A stretch of 64,000 bases of DNA from Lachancea kluyveri NRRL Y-12651 (GCA_000149225.2 CM000689.1:310001-374000), one strand, 5' to 3'. Counted from the stretch's first letter, positions 37,609 to 47,130 are shown. Notes: generated from the sequence alone by a model not told the origin. Numbers and translations: made by a program.

Positions 37609-38389
37609 CTATTTGGACCTCATTCGTTTATTAGTAAACTGTAAATAAATCGAGAGTTAGTATTGTGTTAATCAAAAATAAAAACTGAAAAAAAAAGAAA
37701 AACATACCCATACTCTAACTTGAACTGGAGTAAGCCCACACTTATCAGCAATTGCTTTGCGTTCCCTCGAGTTTGGTGATCTCTTTTTTTCAAAAAGTGA
37801 CTCTAAAAAGTCTTTTGTTTCTTTTGGTATGAGTGTCCTTTTTCTGCCCCCCCCCTTCTTATCTTTAAGTTCCGTAGAAATTTGGGTTATTGGTGATGAA
37901 ATACTCGACAAGTCACTCGAATGCCCTGATAATCTTCGACTGTGCTCGTACGATGACCTTGAAGCATCGGAGAGTGGTGAACTCACTAACTTAACGTCGG
38001 TCAAACAAGATCTTGCTTTTTCAACACTTAATTCAAGCGACTTTTCAAAGCTTTTAGAAAGCAAATCACTTGCTGACTCTAACAACTCGTAATCGGTTAT
38101 AGTTCCCTGCAAATTCTTTTCAAAGACAAAGGTTAGCAGATGGAAAAAAATCAAAAAGAATAGAAAGCACAAATATACATACAATAAGAAGTTGGTCAAG
38201 CGATTCTTGGTATTTTTGTCGAAGCTCTTCATAAATTATTTTTTCTTCGCTATTGCCTTTTATTTCAAGGATGTACTCAAAGTTCCGCTGCTGCGACAAG
38301 GGAGATTCGGGGGTATGATTCTCCAGTAGCTGAGTACATGTCCTTTTTATCGAACCCAATGTAATCTGAACATTAGAAAAGCTATCCAT
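37609..38389 (-). CDS. MATa1: Mating-type homeodomain protein a1, three exons
   Basis: a1 forms the a1/alpha2 repressor in diploid cells. Exon 1 is 38183-38389 (69 codons), exon 2 37708-38106 (133 codons) and exon 3 37609-37638 (9 codons plus stop); all junctions are in phase 0. Intron 1 (38107-38182) has GTATGT, TGCTAAC and TTTGCAG; intron 2 (37639-37707) has GTATGT, TACTAAC and TTTACAG. The joined protein has 211 residues. Its C-terminal 60 residues form a homeodomain: IPKETKDFLESLFEKKRSPN, then CGLTPVQVRVW, completed across intron 2 by FTNKRMRSK, giving the WFxNxR recognition helix. S. cerevisiae a1 has 126 residues, two introns and ends WFINKRMRSK. The start is the ATG at 38389. An alternative in-frame AAG acceptor for exon 2, nine bases upstream, would add three residues. 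Confidence 0.94.
37639..37707 (-). other. MATa1 intron 2 (69 bases)
   Basis: GTATGT donor directly after the homeodomain Trp codon, TACTAAC branch (37656-37662), TTTACAG acceptor. Removing it joins VRVW to FTNKRMRSK; reading through it would end in a non-homeodomain tail. Confidence 0.95.
38107..38182 (-). other. MATa1 intron 1 (76 bases)
   Basis: GTATGT donor (38177-38182), TGCTAAC branch and TTTGCAG acceptor at 38107-38109. An earlier AAG could serve as an alternative acceptor, also in phase. Confidence 0.88.
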
Positions 38390-38998
38390 TGTAATAGAAG
38401 CCAAAGGTATGATTGATGCAGCCTCTAAATGACAATCAAAGAACTTCTAAAGTAGGAAAAGATATGTCTTGCTAGAATAAAAAAAGAAACGTATTGCTAC
38501 AACAGTAGTAAGTTTCAGGTGTGTTTCAGTATATGGTGTAAATCTGAATAAATTGTTGATACTGAAAATGTTAGACTCGCCACAAAGATGAATTTTTTGA
38601 TTGATACCGGCAACTTTAAAAAGTTGGAAGTTGGCGCAAAGTTTCCCTTTGTACTCCTTTTCCTTCTAGCTGTTGATTCAGATTTTGAGATAAAAATGAA
38701 CATGATATCCGGGTCACTACCAACTCCTTTTTGGGGCAATGCGTAAACTGTGATCTTGTTATTTTTTGCATCAAAAACTCCTAACGCTAGTAGAAACAAA
38801 AAGCAATGCTCTTATTTAAAATTTTATAGGCAAATAGATACCAGTCCATAGAAAGAGCGAAATAGTTTTGTTATAAGGCAGCCAAATTAAACCTTTCCGT
38901 ACATTGCATTCATAATTTTTGATAAGCAAGAAATATAATTATACGATACCTCCAAAGCGAAACGTGGAATAAGCAGAAATTGACAAAGATACCATAAA
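38390..38998. other. Divergent MATa1/MATa2 intergenic region
   Basis: About 610 AT-rich bases between the two divergent starts, expected to hold the shared promoter. On the - strand a 94-codon open frame (38515-38799, non-ATG first codon; 62 codons from its first ATG) lies inside. I do not recognise its product. Confidence 0.5.
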
Positions 38999-40219
38999 AT
39001 GTCGAGTACTGAAATCTATTTTGTTGAGTGTGTTTTGCCAAAACGTCAACATGTTAAAACCCCTTCAAATTACAACGACCGGCTTCATTTACTGAGTGAT
39101 TTCCCATTTAGCAACGCAAAGCAGAAAAAGGTTGATATCAAATGTCATTTTGTTGAGACCAGGTCTAAGCTTATAGTTTTGGGTAATACCAGTGATGGAA
39201 ATCAGCAGAAATGTCCACCTTTGAACCTTTTCTTGAAAGAAAAGAATAAATTCCAGAACACGAACAGCAAAACGCCTTTCGATGGAGACGCCGAAAGAAA
39301 GGAAAAATCAGACTATGAAGTTAAAAAAATGCCAAGTAGTAAGGATACAGATGTTTATTTGGAATCGAAAAGTCACAATTATATTACTAGACCCAGAAAC
39401 AAGTTCATAATTATGAGAACAGTTTTTCACAATCAAATTATAAACTCGTTGATGCGGCTTGCAGAACCTAACCGGCAGAGTAAAACTGCTTTTAAATGGA
39501 AGCATCGGGGCCTTAATAATAATCTAGATAAAAACGAAATTTTGGTAAATTTAAGTTTAGAAAATATCGCAGAACATCTATCATTTGAAGACATATCTGT
39601 TGTTGCATCGAACATATGGAGAAACAACAGAAATGGCTTCCAAAACTACTTTAAATTATTGTCTGAATTTGAAGAAAAATGGCACACAATGAAACACCCT
39701 CACTTCTCACATTGCCCAAGAGGACACAAGCGGCTAGCTTTTGCCGAGGCTTACTCTGATCAAAATACTGCGAGTGAGCATGGCGAGCGAGCTAGGAGAC
39801 CGCAGACTGGCACCGATGCAGGGATTTTGGAGTCATTCTCCGGCAGGGCGGTTTTGGGAAAGCTGACAAGGGCGGTTCTGGGCAGGGGGAAGTCGCTGGT
39901 TGTTTCCAGTTACGAGTATGACAGCCTGAGAAGAGAAGAATACGGTGTTGCAGGGGCCAAGAAAGAGGCTGCCGACCCGATCGCGCAGAGCAAAAACACA
40001 TACAAGGCACTAAAGAAGGCCAAGCTGTGCGGTCGGTTTTCCGTCAAGAAGACTGCGGGAAGTAAGATCATAGCGGACGCCAGCTGCCAAAGAGAGCGTC
40101 TTGTAAGGGCGGGAAAGGTCAAGAAAAGGGGCACGACCCAGCCAAAGACGTTCAGCTTGTTGCGGCGTTCCACCTTTTCGAAGGACTTTGTCGTAGAGGA
40201 CGTTTTCGTGAGACGTTGA
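38999..40219 (+). CDS. MATa2: Mating-type HMG-box protein a2
   Basis: In non-WGD yeasts the MATa allele encodes an HMG-box activator of a-specific genes. This 406-residue product starts at an ATG and has a basic, Ser/Lys-rich N-terminal part. An HMG box begins at residue 131 (RPRNKFIIMRTVFHNQIINS) and continues at residue 199 (ISVVASNIWRNN, then FKLLSEFEEKWHTMKHPHFS), ending about residue 245. Roughly 35-40 extra residues separate helix 1 from helix 2 compared with ordinary HMG boxes. The last 150 residues (from about 258) are encoded by GC-rich DNA unlike the rest of the gene, suggesting that they lie outside the idiomorph. Divergent from MATa1 and pointing toward DIC1. An alpha1-box protein was considered, but the RPRNxFI start and adjacency to a1 favour a2. 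Confidence 0.86.
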   Translation: MSSTEIYFVECVLPKRQHVKTPSNYNDRLHLLSDFPFSNAKQKKVDIKCHFVETRSKLIVLGNTSDGNQQKCPPLNLFLKEKNKFQNTNSKTPFDGDAERKEKSDYEVKKMPSSKDTDVYLESKSHNYITRPRNKFIIMRTVFHNQIINSLMRLAEPNRQSKTAFKWKHRGLNNNLDKNEILVNLSLENIAEHLSFEDISVVASNIWRNNRNGFQNYFKLLSEFEEKWHTMKHPHFSHCPRGHKRLAFAEAYSDQNTASEHGERARRPQTGTDAGILESFSGRAVLGKLTRAVLGRGKSLVVSSYEYDSLRREEYGVAGAKKEAADPIAQSKNTYKALKKAKLCGRFSVKKTAGSKIIADASCQRERLVRAGKVKKRGTTQPKTFSLLRRSTFSKDFVVEDVFVRR

Positions 40220-40497
40220 AGCTTGCGTGGACAGCAGCAGCAGCTTTCGCCCTGCTTTCGCCCTGCTTTCGCCCTGCGGGGAACCGGCGGAGGCCGTCGG
40301 AGAGAAGCGGCCAGGAGCGCATCGTCAGGTGGCTGCCAAACAGATATATAAGTCACGGTGGAGCGCCACGGCCTCGCATCTTAGCTATGTAGCTCTGTGT
40401 AACTCCCCAACACTGGGGCCTTCGAAGCGTATCCTGAGTTTCACTGTTCTAGCCATCACACACACTTCTCTTGCACCACAATCGCTCGTTTTGAGAA
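40220..40497. other. Intergenic MATa2/DIC1
   Basis: About 280 bases holding an 11-bp tandem triplication directly after the MATa2 stop and the DIC1 promoter. No gene seen. Confidence 0.5.
40243..40275. repeat. 11-bp direct repeat, three exact copies
   Basis: Unit GCTTTCGCCCT repeated three times just after the MATa2 stop codon. Confidence 0.95.
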
Positions 40498-41364
40498 ATG
40501 TCTAGCGCTCCAGAACCAGTCAAGTATCCCTGGTGGTATGGCGGATTTGGCGGCATCGTTGCATGCGTTGCCACCCATCCGCTAGACCTTGCAAAGGTCC
40601 GTCTACAGACGGCGCCAGCGCCGAAACCAACGCTGGTGCGCATGGCGTCACAGATCCTGCGTAACGAGGGCGTCCCGGGCCTGTACTCAGGCCTCACCGC
40701 GGCGATCCTGCGCCAGTGCACGTACACGACGGCCAGGTTTGGCGTTTACGACTTCGTCAAGGAGCGCTACATCCCCAAGGAATACTTGAACAGCATGCTG
40801 TACCTGCTGCCATGCTCCATGTTCAGCGGTGCGGTTGGCGGGCTGATTGGGAACCCGGCCGACGTGGTCAACATCAGAATGCAGAACGACTCGTCGCTGC
40901 CTGCCGAACTGAGAAGAAACTACAAAAACGCGGCCGACGGGCTGTACAAGATATGCAGTGGCGAGGGCGTGGCCAAGCTGTTCACCGGCTGGCAGCCCAA
41001 CCTGGTGAGGGGGATCTTGATGACCTCGAGTCAGGTGGTGACCTACGACATTGCCAAAAACTACCTGGTGCAGAACGTCGGTCTGGACAAGGACAACAAG
41101 TCCACGCACTTTGCGTCCTCTTTGCTGGCTGGGCTTGTTGCAACCACGGTGTGTTCGCCCGCAGATGTCATCAAGACCAGGGTCATGAACGCGCACAAGC
41201 ACTCCCACGACAGCGCAGTGCGGATCCTGCTGGATGCCGTCAAACAGGAGGGTCCGAGCTTCATGTTCAGAGGCTGGCTACCAAGCTTTGTGAGGCTGGG
41301 GCCCAACACGATTCTGATCTTTTTGACGGTGGAGCAGCTGAGAAAGCATAGGGTGGGTATGTAG
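40498..41364 (+). CDS. DIC1: Mitochondrial dicarboxylate carrier
   Basis: Inner-membrane carrier exchanging malate or succinate for phosphate. The 288-residue product shows the three-fold mitochondrial carrier repeat with signature motifs PLDLAKVRLQ (about residue 28), NPADVVNIRMQ (about 121) and SPADVIKTRVM (about 221). The N-terminal YPWWYGGFGGIVACVATHP is characteristic of Dic1. S. cerevisiae Dic1 has 298 residues. The first ATG is used. The arrangement SLA2 - MAT - DIC1 is a known ancestral order around the mating-type locus in yeasts. Confidence 0.94.
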   Translation: MSSAPEPVKYPWWYGGFGGIVACVATHPLDLAKVRLQTAPAPKPTLVRMASQILRNEGVPGLYSGLTAAILRQCTYTTARFGVYDFVKERYIPKEYLNSMLYLLPCSMFSGAVGGLIGNPADVVNIRMQNDSSLPAELRRNYKNAADGLYKICSGEGVAKLFTGWQPNLVRGILMTSSQVVTYDIAKNYLVQNVGLDKDNKSTHFASSLLAGLVATTVCSPADVIKTRVMNAHKHSHDSAVRILLDAVKQEGPSFMFRGWLPSFVRLGPNTILIFLTVEQLRKHRVGM

Positions 41365-42111
41365 ACGTCATGCCGGACGACCCGTATTTAGATAGTGGCG
41401 GTTAGTAGGACGTTTTTGTAACAAAAGTTGACTGGTTTTTCAAGAGCTCAGGCCCTCGCCGCCCGAGGCGCCGGGCACGATTCGTCGGGGCTGGGAGGGG
41501 GTCCGGTGTTCACACAAGCACAAGCGGTTGGCACCACCGCGCATTCAGCAGGGAGTGCGTGCGGCTGACTCAGAATGAATGGGCATGCGGGTTTGCAGGC
41601 TTAGGGCCTTTGGCAGGACTTTTACAGGTGGGCAAATGCGTAAATAAGCCAGCAAACATGTGTGTGAAGAAAAACGTGTGCAAATAAATAAGTGTGGGAA
41701 TAAATAAGTGTATGAATAAATAGGTGAATAAATAAGCATTTGAATAAGGCGACAGCGTGTCGACAAATAGACTGGCATATAAACCAATTGGAGGGAGATA
41801 CGACGGTCGTGAATTTGCCGCCGAGGTGCTTATAGCTCTATGCCACGAAGACCCGGTGTGTTGTACAGGGGTAAAATAGTCCCAGACGTGTGTCTCTCCT
41901 GGCAAAATGGCTAGAAAAAGTGAAGGGAGAGAAAGGGCGGTGGGGGTGGAGCCATGATGATTGCTGCCGCGATTTCAGGATGTGCCGGAGTATGCGCAGA
42001 CTTGGAAAATACAGGGAAGCGGAGAAACACAAAGAGGGAAAACGCCATGGGAGAGAAAGCAACAAACGCGCATGCGCTGGTAGCTTTTCGAGTCCCGGTC
42101 TCTGTGCCTAC
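41365..42111. other. Intergenic, convergent DIC1/zinc-cluster gene
   Basis: About 750 bases. It contains an A/T-rich imperfect tandem repeat based on AATAAATAAGTG (about 41681-41745). No gene is supported. Confidence 0.5.
41681..41745. repeat. Imperfect AATAAATAAGTG tandem repeat
   Basis: Four degenerate units sharing GAATAAATA(A/G)G in the convergent intergenic region. Confidence 0.75.
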
Positions 42112-44335
42112 TTAGTTTAGCACGCCGTGTATTTTTCTCAGCACATCGTCTGCGCTCTCCTTAACCCAGTCAACCTCTTGCAGGATCTTACCAATGCCCC
42201 CGGACGGAACGGCCTCCACACTGTCGCGAAAGATGCCGCCATTTTCCGGCACCTGTTTGAGTTTGAAATGGCTAGCGGTTTGTTCAGAAAGGTGAAAGTT
42301 TTCAGAAAGAAGCACCCCGCTGGAGTCGCTCGACACAGACTCGTATCTGCAGCTGTCGCTGTCATCGCAGCCGTCCTCAAACCAAGTGGTATTTGGCCTT
42401 TTCGGTTTCGGCTCGTCTTCGCAAAAGTCCTCGAGCCCGCGCTTCAAACTGTAGTACTCGGTGTCGCTATTTGCTCTTTTGGACAGGCGGACGACGTCTG
42501 CATGCACAGCCGGCGCACAGTATTCTGTGGCGGCTCTTTGCCGGTCCGCACTTCCCTGATCTGCCACGTCCTGCGCTCGCTCAGGCGCAGAAGAGCCTCT
42601 CGTGTCGCCAAACTGCACCGCCAGGCCGTTTGTTTCGAGCAGCCGCCAACAATCCATGCGCAGGCTGGGAAAGTCACATACCTTGCACAGCATGTCGCGG
42701 TAAATCACCACCTGATAGAGGTCCCAGATTAGGCGGCACGAGCTCTTGTTTATGTGAAGCCTGTTCTCCCGGCGTTTTTTCCAAGCGGCGAGATCCTGAG
42801 CCACAAGCTCGTAGACGTCCTTGTCCTCGACGTGCACGTGGTGCTCGCCGGCCGGGTACTCGGCCATCTGCAGCAGGGTGTCGCACCAGTCGTCATTCTC
42901 GCCGTCGAAATGGTAGCTCAGTGCATCTCGAACGCACTGGAACTTTCCCTGCAATGTGTAGTAGAGCTTGGACTCTCCGCCCGCGTGAAGCGACGCCGAG
43001 ACCTGCTCCGACAGCAGGTGGTTGAACCCGTTGAAACGCATCGTCTCGAGAAGCTCCTGACACCGGGACCCGCCGGAATGGTTGGCACACAGCACGAGGT
43101 TCAACGCGACCAGCTGGGTGAAGAACAAACACACAAATGTGGGGCGTACCCCATGGGTCTGAAAGAAAGGCTGGCACTCGCCAAACAGCTTGGAAACCAG
43201 CTCTGGCAGAGGCTGCGCTACGGCCTCGGCGGTGCCCGCAACAACCGCCGCCTGATCGGCCCCGATAACCTGGATAAAGGCGGCCAGCGGCGAGGTGTCT
43301 TCCTCCGGGGGGGGCTGTGGGCTCAGCTGCGGGGGACTCCACCAGGTTCCACAGCCTGACGTAGAAGTTGACCCACCTGACCTCCCAGTTTTTGTCAAAG
43401 TTGATCTTTTTGCGCAGGGATTCCAGGGTTTTGATGTACTTGTCCATGAACGCATGCATGAAGTGCTCGGGGCCGTACAGCACAACGTGGAGGAATAGGT
43501 ACAGCGTGAGCTGCTTGACAAAGGCCTCGCTGTGGAACTGCGTGCTCAACGTTGTGCTCCCCGTGCCAATGATCATCTTGGGCAGCGACGTGCGAGTGAA
43601 CATGGCGGCCTCTGCGTCGTTGTCGGTGGCGATGGCGCAATAGTCGTCCACCACACAGTCGAACACCTGCAGGTAGCGCAGGCCGGGGAGGTCGTAGTAG
43701 AAGTTGACTATGGACAGGAGCAGCAGCAGCTGGTTGCTGTCGAACAGCGCCGCAGCATCATACTGCGACAGAAAGTCGTCGCGGGCCAGGTCCCGCCCGC
43801 ACACGCCGGGGTCTGGCGTGGCAGCTGTTGCGGGCTCCCAGCGGGCGTACAGCTCCAGCAGACCCTGCAAGGTGTCCCTGAAGTGGCGGAACGTGGACTG
43901 CAGCGAGTCCAGGGGGATCCGGAAGTTGTTGACCTGCAGCGAGTCCGCGCTCAGCGTGAACGAAACAAAGCTGTCAGGTGCGGTCTTGACGATTTTCGTC
44001 GATGCGCGAGAAGAGCCGGCAGCGCCGCGCCCTGCCGCGTTGAGCGCCGGGTGCTTAACGCCGGCGAGCAAGGACTCGTACATTGAACACAGGGAGCCCA
44101 GCTTATCCTTGACGAAGCTGACATTGTCGTAGAGCGATCTCAGCTCCTTGGAGCGCTGCGGTGGTGCAACGTAGTCCAATTCGCACGAGACGCCCTTTCG
44201 GGCACACGAGGTGCAAGGATGAGGTCTGGTGTGAAGTGAGTCGCACTTGGTTTTGTTTTTGCGGCACCTGATACATGATCTCAGAGGTTTCTTCCCCGGC
44301 TGGGATGCAGGAGGTGACGAGATGAAGGGGGACAT
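42112..44335 (-). CDS. Zn(II)2Cys6 transcription regulator, apparent one-base frameshift
   Basis: Fungal zinc-cluster regulator. Its N-terminal half reads from the ATG at 44335. The DNA-binding cluster is near residues 20-50 (CIRCRKNKTKC, then CTSCARKGVSCELD), with nine residues between the third and fourth cysteines, as in Leu3- and Sef1-like proteins. A short coiled linker and a middle homology region follow. This frame loses sensible sequence after LWNLVESPAAEPTAPP at a run of eight C on the coding strand (43307-43314). The neighbouring frame resumes with EEDTSPLAAFIQVIG and continues to a stop at 42112, with a typical acidic/Ser-rich C-terminus. Skipping one C would give a product of about 738 residues. 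It may be a sequencing indel, a pseudogenising mutation, or programmed. Target genes are unknown. Confidence 0.8.
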
Positions 44336-44623
44336 TGGGGTTTGTGATGGATGCCGGTGTGTATAGGGCGGTATGAACGATGGTATGGATGATAAGCACG
44401 GATCGTGATCTCGGTGCCAAGCGTTCTGGTGTTATCGCTGTTGTTGCAGTTGTTGCAGTTGTTGCCTCACTGCTTTTGCTCCTGCCGCTTCTTCTTCGTC
44501 TTCGTCTTCTCTTACTGCCGCTGCAACTAGTTTGGCTACAGACTTATCCTCGTTGTGGATGTATCGCTTAGTGATGTGCTGTTTTCTGACTGGCGCTTCG
44601 CTGCACAGGATCGTGTACAATTG

Positions 44624-44660
<37 letters not shown>
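44624..44660. repeat. (TA)n(CA)n microsatellite
   Basis: A TA run of about 14 bases passing directly into a CA run of about 22 bases. Confidence 0.95.
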
Positions 44661-44661
<1 letters not shown>

Positions 44662-45423
44662 AACGTATCCCCGTACCTACAGGCTGGAACGGGCGCTACG
44701 AAACAATACCAGTTCTCCACGGCACTGTGTCCGTCTTAAAGTTCCCGTTCTCCTCTCCTTTTTTCTGCCAGTTTTGCCCTTCCGGCAGTGACGAGATATT
44801 TATGGCGGTGGCCACCGCCGTGGGTACGTGGATTGTGTGGAGGTTGTGCATGGTCGCGCGGCACGAGCCAGAAAACGCAGCAGGACTTTGTCCATGCACG
44901 TGACAATACGAGCCTCGGAACGCCGAAGCTCGGTGCACTCAGCCGTGCCCCGGTAAAAATCGCGCAGTCACGGGACCTCCCCACAGTGTTGGTTTTTTTT
45001 TGTTTTGCGGAGTCCGTTTTACCCGCTGCTCTTTCTTTGAGTGGGAGACGTCTTGGCGATGACGAGGATGGTGGTGGAGCCAGTGGAGCTGGTGGCCGAT
45101 GGTGGAGCTGATGGCGACGGCATTAAATCTGTGCATGACGGCGGCAACGACATTTGTTGGGAAGTGCTGTGCTATTCCAAGGCAGCCCCGGGCCGTTGGC
45201 GTGTGGTGCTTGGGAGACCTCTGTCGAGACGCTGCAAAGCACGGTCTGTTGTGTGGAGAGGGCTAGGATCTCCGGTTTTTCTTCTCGAGATCTCTGTGGT
45301 TGTTCTGCTCACGGCGGATCATGCACGTCTATTGCTTCCTTCTGTGTATCTCCGTCCGTTTGCGCGGTGTTTATACGACTGCGCACGCCGTGCAAGGAGC
45401 ACTCTCTGTGAGCAGCCGGAGGG

Positions 45424-45459
45424 CACGTGCTATTTAGTCACGTGCTATTTAGTCACGTG
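45424..45459. promoter_or_regulatory. Three CACGTG E-boxes at exact 15-bp spacing, PEX2 promoter
   Basis: CACGTG at 45424, 45439 and 45454, joined by CTATTTAGT units; the second and third are preceded by T in GTCACGTG, the preferred Cbf1 context. They lie about 215-250 bases upstream of the PEX2 ATG. Confidence 0.6.
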
Positions 45460-45674
45460 CTTGCAATGCGGGGCCGCTCGCTGTCAGCGCTCTGCCGTGT
45501 CTCGTGTCACGGTCCTCCCCTCTCTCCTCTCGTTTTTCTACAGGCCCAAGACTACTACTAGGTCCGACCAGCACCACTGCGAATGCGACTAGTACCACCT
45601 GCACGGTCAAACATCACATACCACACACAGGGCAGCTCTCCTACCCGACCTTTCATCTCCGCCTTACAAACACA

Positions 45675-46688
45675 ATGTCAAGAGTAGCCCAACTAGATTC
45701 TGTGGCACTAGACTCGGAGCTGCACCATCAACTGTGGTCCGAGTTTCAAAAAGCGGTTGCCCCGGTGCGCTGCAAGGACGAGTGGCAGCTGCTGCTCCAT
45801 GCACTCGTGTACTCGCTGAGCACGCGCTCTGTGGGGTGCTCGACCACAACATATGGCTCTTCCCTGAGCGGGATCAGCTACAATGCGGGCAAGGCCTCGC
45901 TGTTTACGGTGACAATCCTGCTCAATTACCTGCACAAGAAGATTTCGCATCGCCTGTTCAGCCGCAGCAGCCACAGCAGCCGCCAGGTAGCCCTGCTGGT
46001 TAGGTGCTACAGGGCCCTGGCCAGGCTTTACAAGCTGTGCGACCTGGCCGTCTTTTTCAAGTTCCTGAGCGGCAGGGGCAGCATATACCTCTCGCCGTGG
46101 CACGAACTCTTCAACATTACGTGCCAGGATTCGTTGGCCAGCTCCGATTTCTACCAAAACACGGTGTATGCCGGACTCGAGTTCCAGAACAGACAGCTGC
46201 TATGGAACGGGATACTGGAGCTGCTCAACGTCGACTTTCTGAGCACTTGGCTGCTGAGGAGGAGTGTAGCTGGCCGCACGCGGCCCAAGACGAGCGGTGG
46301 TCAGGGCGGTGCTGGGCGTGATGGCGGCTGCACGTACTGCGGCGAGGCACCGGTGAGCCCGTTTGCAGTATCGTGCTGTGGGTCCATTTACTGCTACGTC
46401 TGTGTTGTCAAGTGTTTGGAATGGGGCATGTGCCAGGGGTGTGCAAAGACGGGCGAGTTTGTTGCCAAGCCGGTGTACGATGTTGCGGAGGAGAGCGACG
46501 GCGATAGTGGTGGTAGCGAGAGTGATGGCAGTGACAGTGATGGCAGCCACGATGGTAGCAACGATGGTAGCAACGATGACAGCAGCGATGACAGCAGTGA
46601 TGACAGCAGCGATGACAGTGACAGCAACAACCTTTCTTACTGGCAAAACTCCGAGGGCCTGCTCCAGAAAACAACCGGTCACGGATAA
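45675..46688 (+). CDS. PEX2: Peroxisomal RING-finger E3 ligase
   Basis: Membrane RING protein of the Pex2-Pex10-Pex12 ligase that ubiquitinates the import receptor Pex5. The 337-residue product starts MSRVAQLDSVALDSELHHQL, very like S. cerevisiae Pex2. It contains the conserved YGSSLSGISYNAGK and AGLEFQNRQLLWNGILELLN segments with hydrophobic membrane stretches, and a C-terminal RING at about residues 219-255 (CTYCGEAP, CYVCVVKCLEWGMCQGC). S. cerevisiae Pex2 has 271 residues and ends soon after the RING. Here a tail of about 70 residues rich in Asp and Ser (repeated SDGSDSDGS and DDSSDDSS units) is added. The ATG at 45675 is chosen by alignment; the frame upstream has no family similarity. 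Followed by CBP1 as in YJL210W-YJL209W. Confidence 0.94.
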   Translation: MSRVAQLDSVALDSELHHQLWSEFQKAVAPVRCKDEWQLLLHALVYSLSTRSVGCSTTTYGSSLSGISYNAGKASLFTVTILLNYLHKKISHRLFSRSSHSSRQVALLVRCYRALARLYKLCDLAVFFKFLSGRGSIYLSPWHELFNITCQDSLASSDFYQNTVYAGLEFQNRQLLWNGILELLNVDFLSTWLLRRSVAGRTRPKTSGGQGGAGRDGGCTYCGEAPVSPFAVSCCGSIYCYVCVVKCLEWGMCQGCAKTGEFVAKPVYDVAEESDGDSGGSESDGSDSDGSHDGSNDGSNDDSSDDSSDDSSDDSDSNNLSYWQNSEGLLQKTTGHG

Positions 46689-47130
46689 AATAGTAGCTAG
46701 TTTATACCGCATCCCCCCTAATACCACTCGTTGCAAAGCCCACCTGCCGACACTTGATGCCCAACGCCCATCACACACAATCAACTGCTCCTGTCCCATC
46801 TCTCCACACCCATGTATACATATATATATCGCAGCCATCACTCCTCAGTTTCATTTGCTTTTCCCACTTCACACACCAAGTAGGCTTTCACAATCCTCTT
46901 TCAATCATTACTTTCGTGTGCTATGACTGCCAGTTATGCGTACTATGCGCGACTGGCGACTGAAAAATTTTTGACCCAAGCCGGTCTTGTTTCTAGAGCG
47001 CGGGTCTGCTGAGTCTGCAAACTCCCGCAGAGAAGAAGAAGAAGAACCGCCACACCGGGCAAACCATCTGTTCCCTTCACGAGCCCACACGCGCAACCAA
47101 CCACCTGTGTACCCATTACCGGCGCTCGCC
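46689..47130. other. Intergenic PEX2/CBP1
   Basis: About 440 bases between same-strand genes. Contains an AAAAATTTTT box near the CBP1 side. Nothing else seen. Confidence 0.5.
46962..46973. promoter_or_regulatory. AAAAATTTTT (RRPE-like) box upstream of CBP1
   Basis: GAAAAATTTTTG about 160 bases upstream of the CBP1 ATG. Confidence 0.4.

Larger units (their letters stand above)
37465..39775. other. AT-rich MATa idiomorph (Y-type region)
   Basis: Between SLA2 and the GC-rich 3' part of MATa2 the DNA becomes abruptly AT-rich by eye compared with both flanks. The stretch carries MATa1 on the - strand and most of MATa2 on the + strand. Sudden composition shifts at both edges fit an allele-specific (idiomorphic) block. 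The right edge falls near 39770-39790, inside the MATa2 frame. Confidence 0.75.
44336..45674. other. Large divergent promoter region, zinc-cluster gene / PEX2
   Basis: About 1340 bases with no supported gene. Contains a TA/CA microsatellite, a CACGTG near 44896, and a regularly spaced triple CACGTG array nearer PEX2. The short frames present are mostly repeat-derived. Confidence 0.55.

Noticed and set aside
42893-43300. The C-terminal part of the 480-codon zinc-cluster frame after the C8 run
   Set aside because: This part is Arg/Gly/Pro/Ala-rich out-of-frame translation; the real continuation is in the neighbouring frame.
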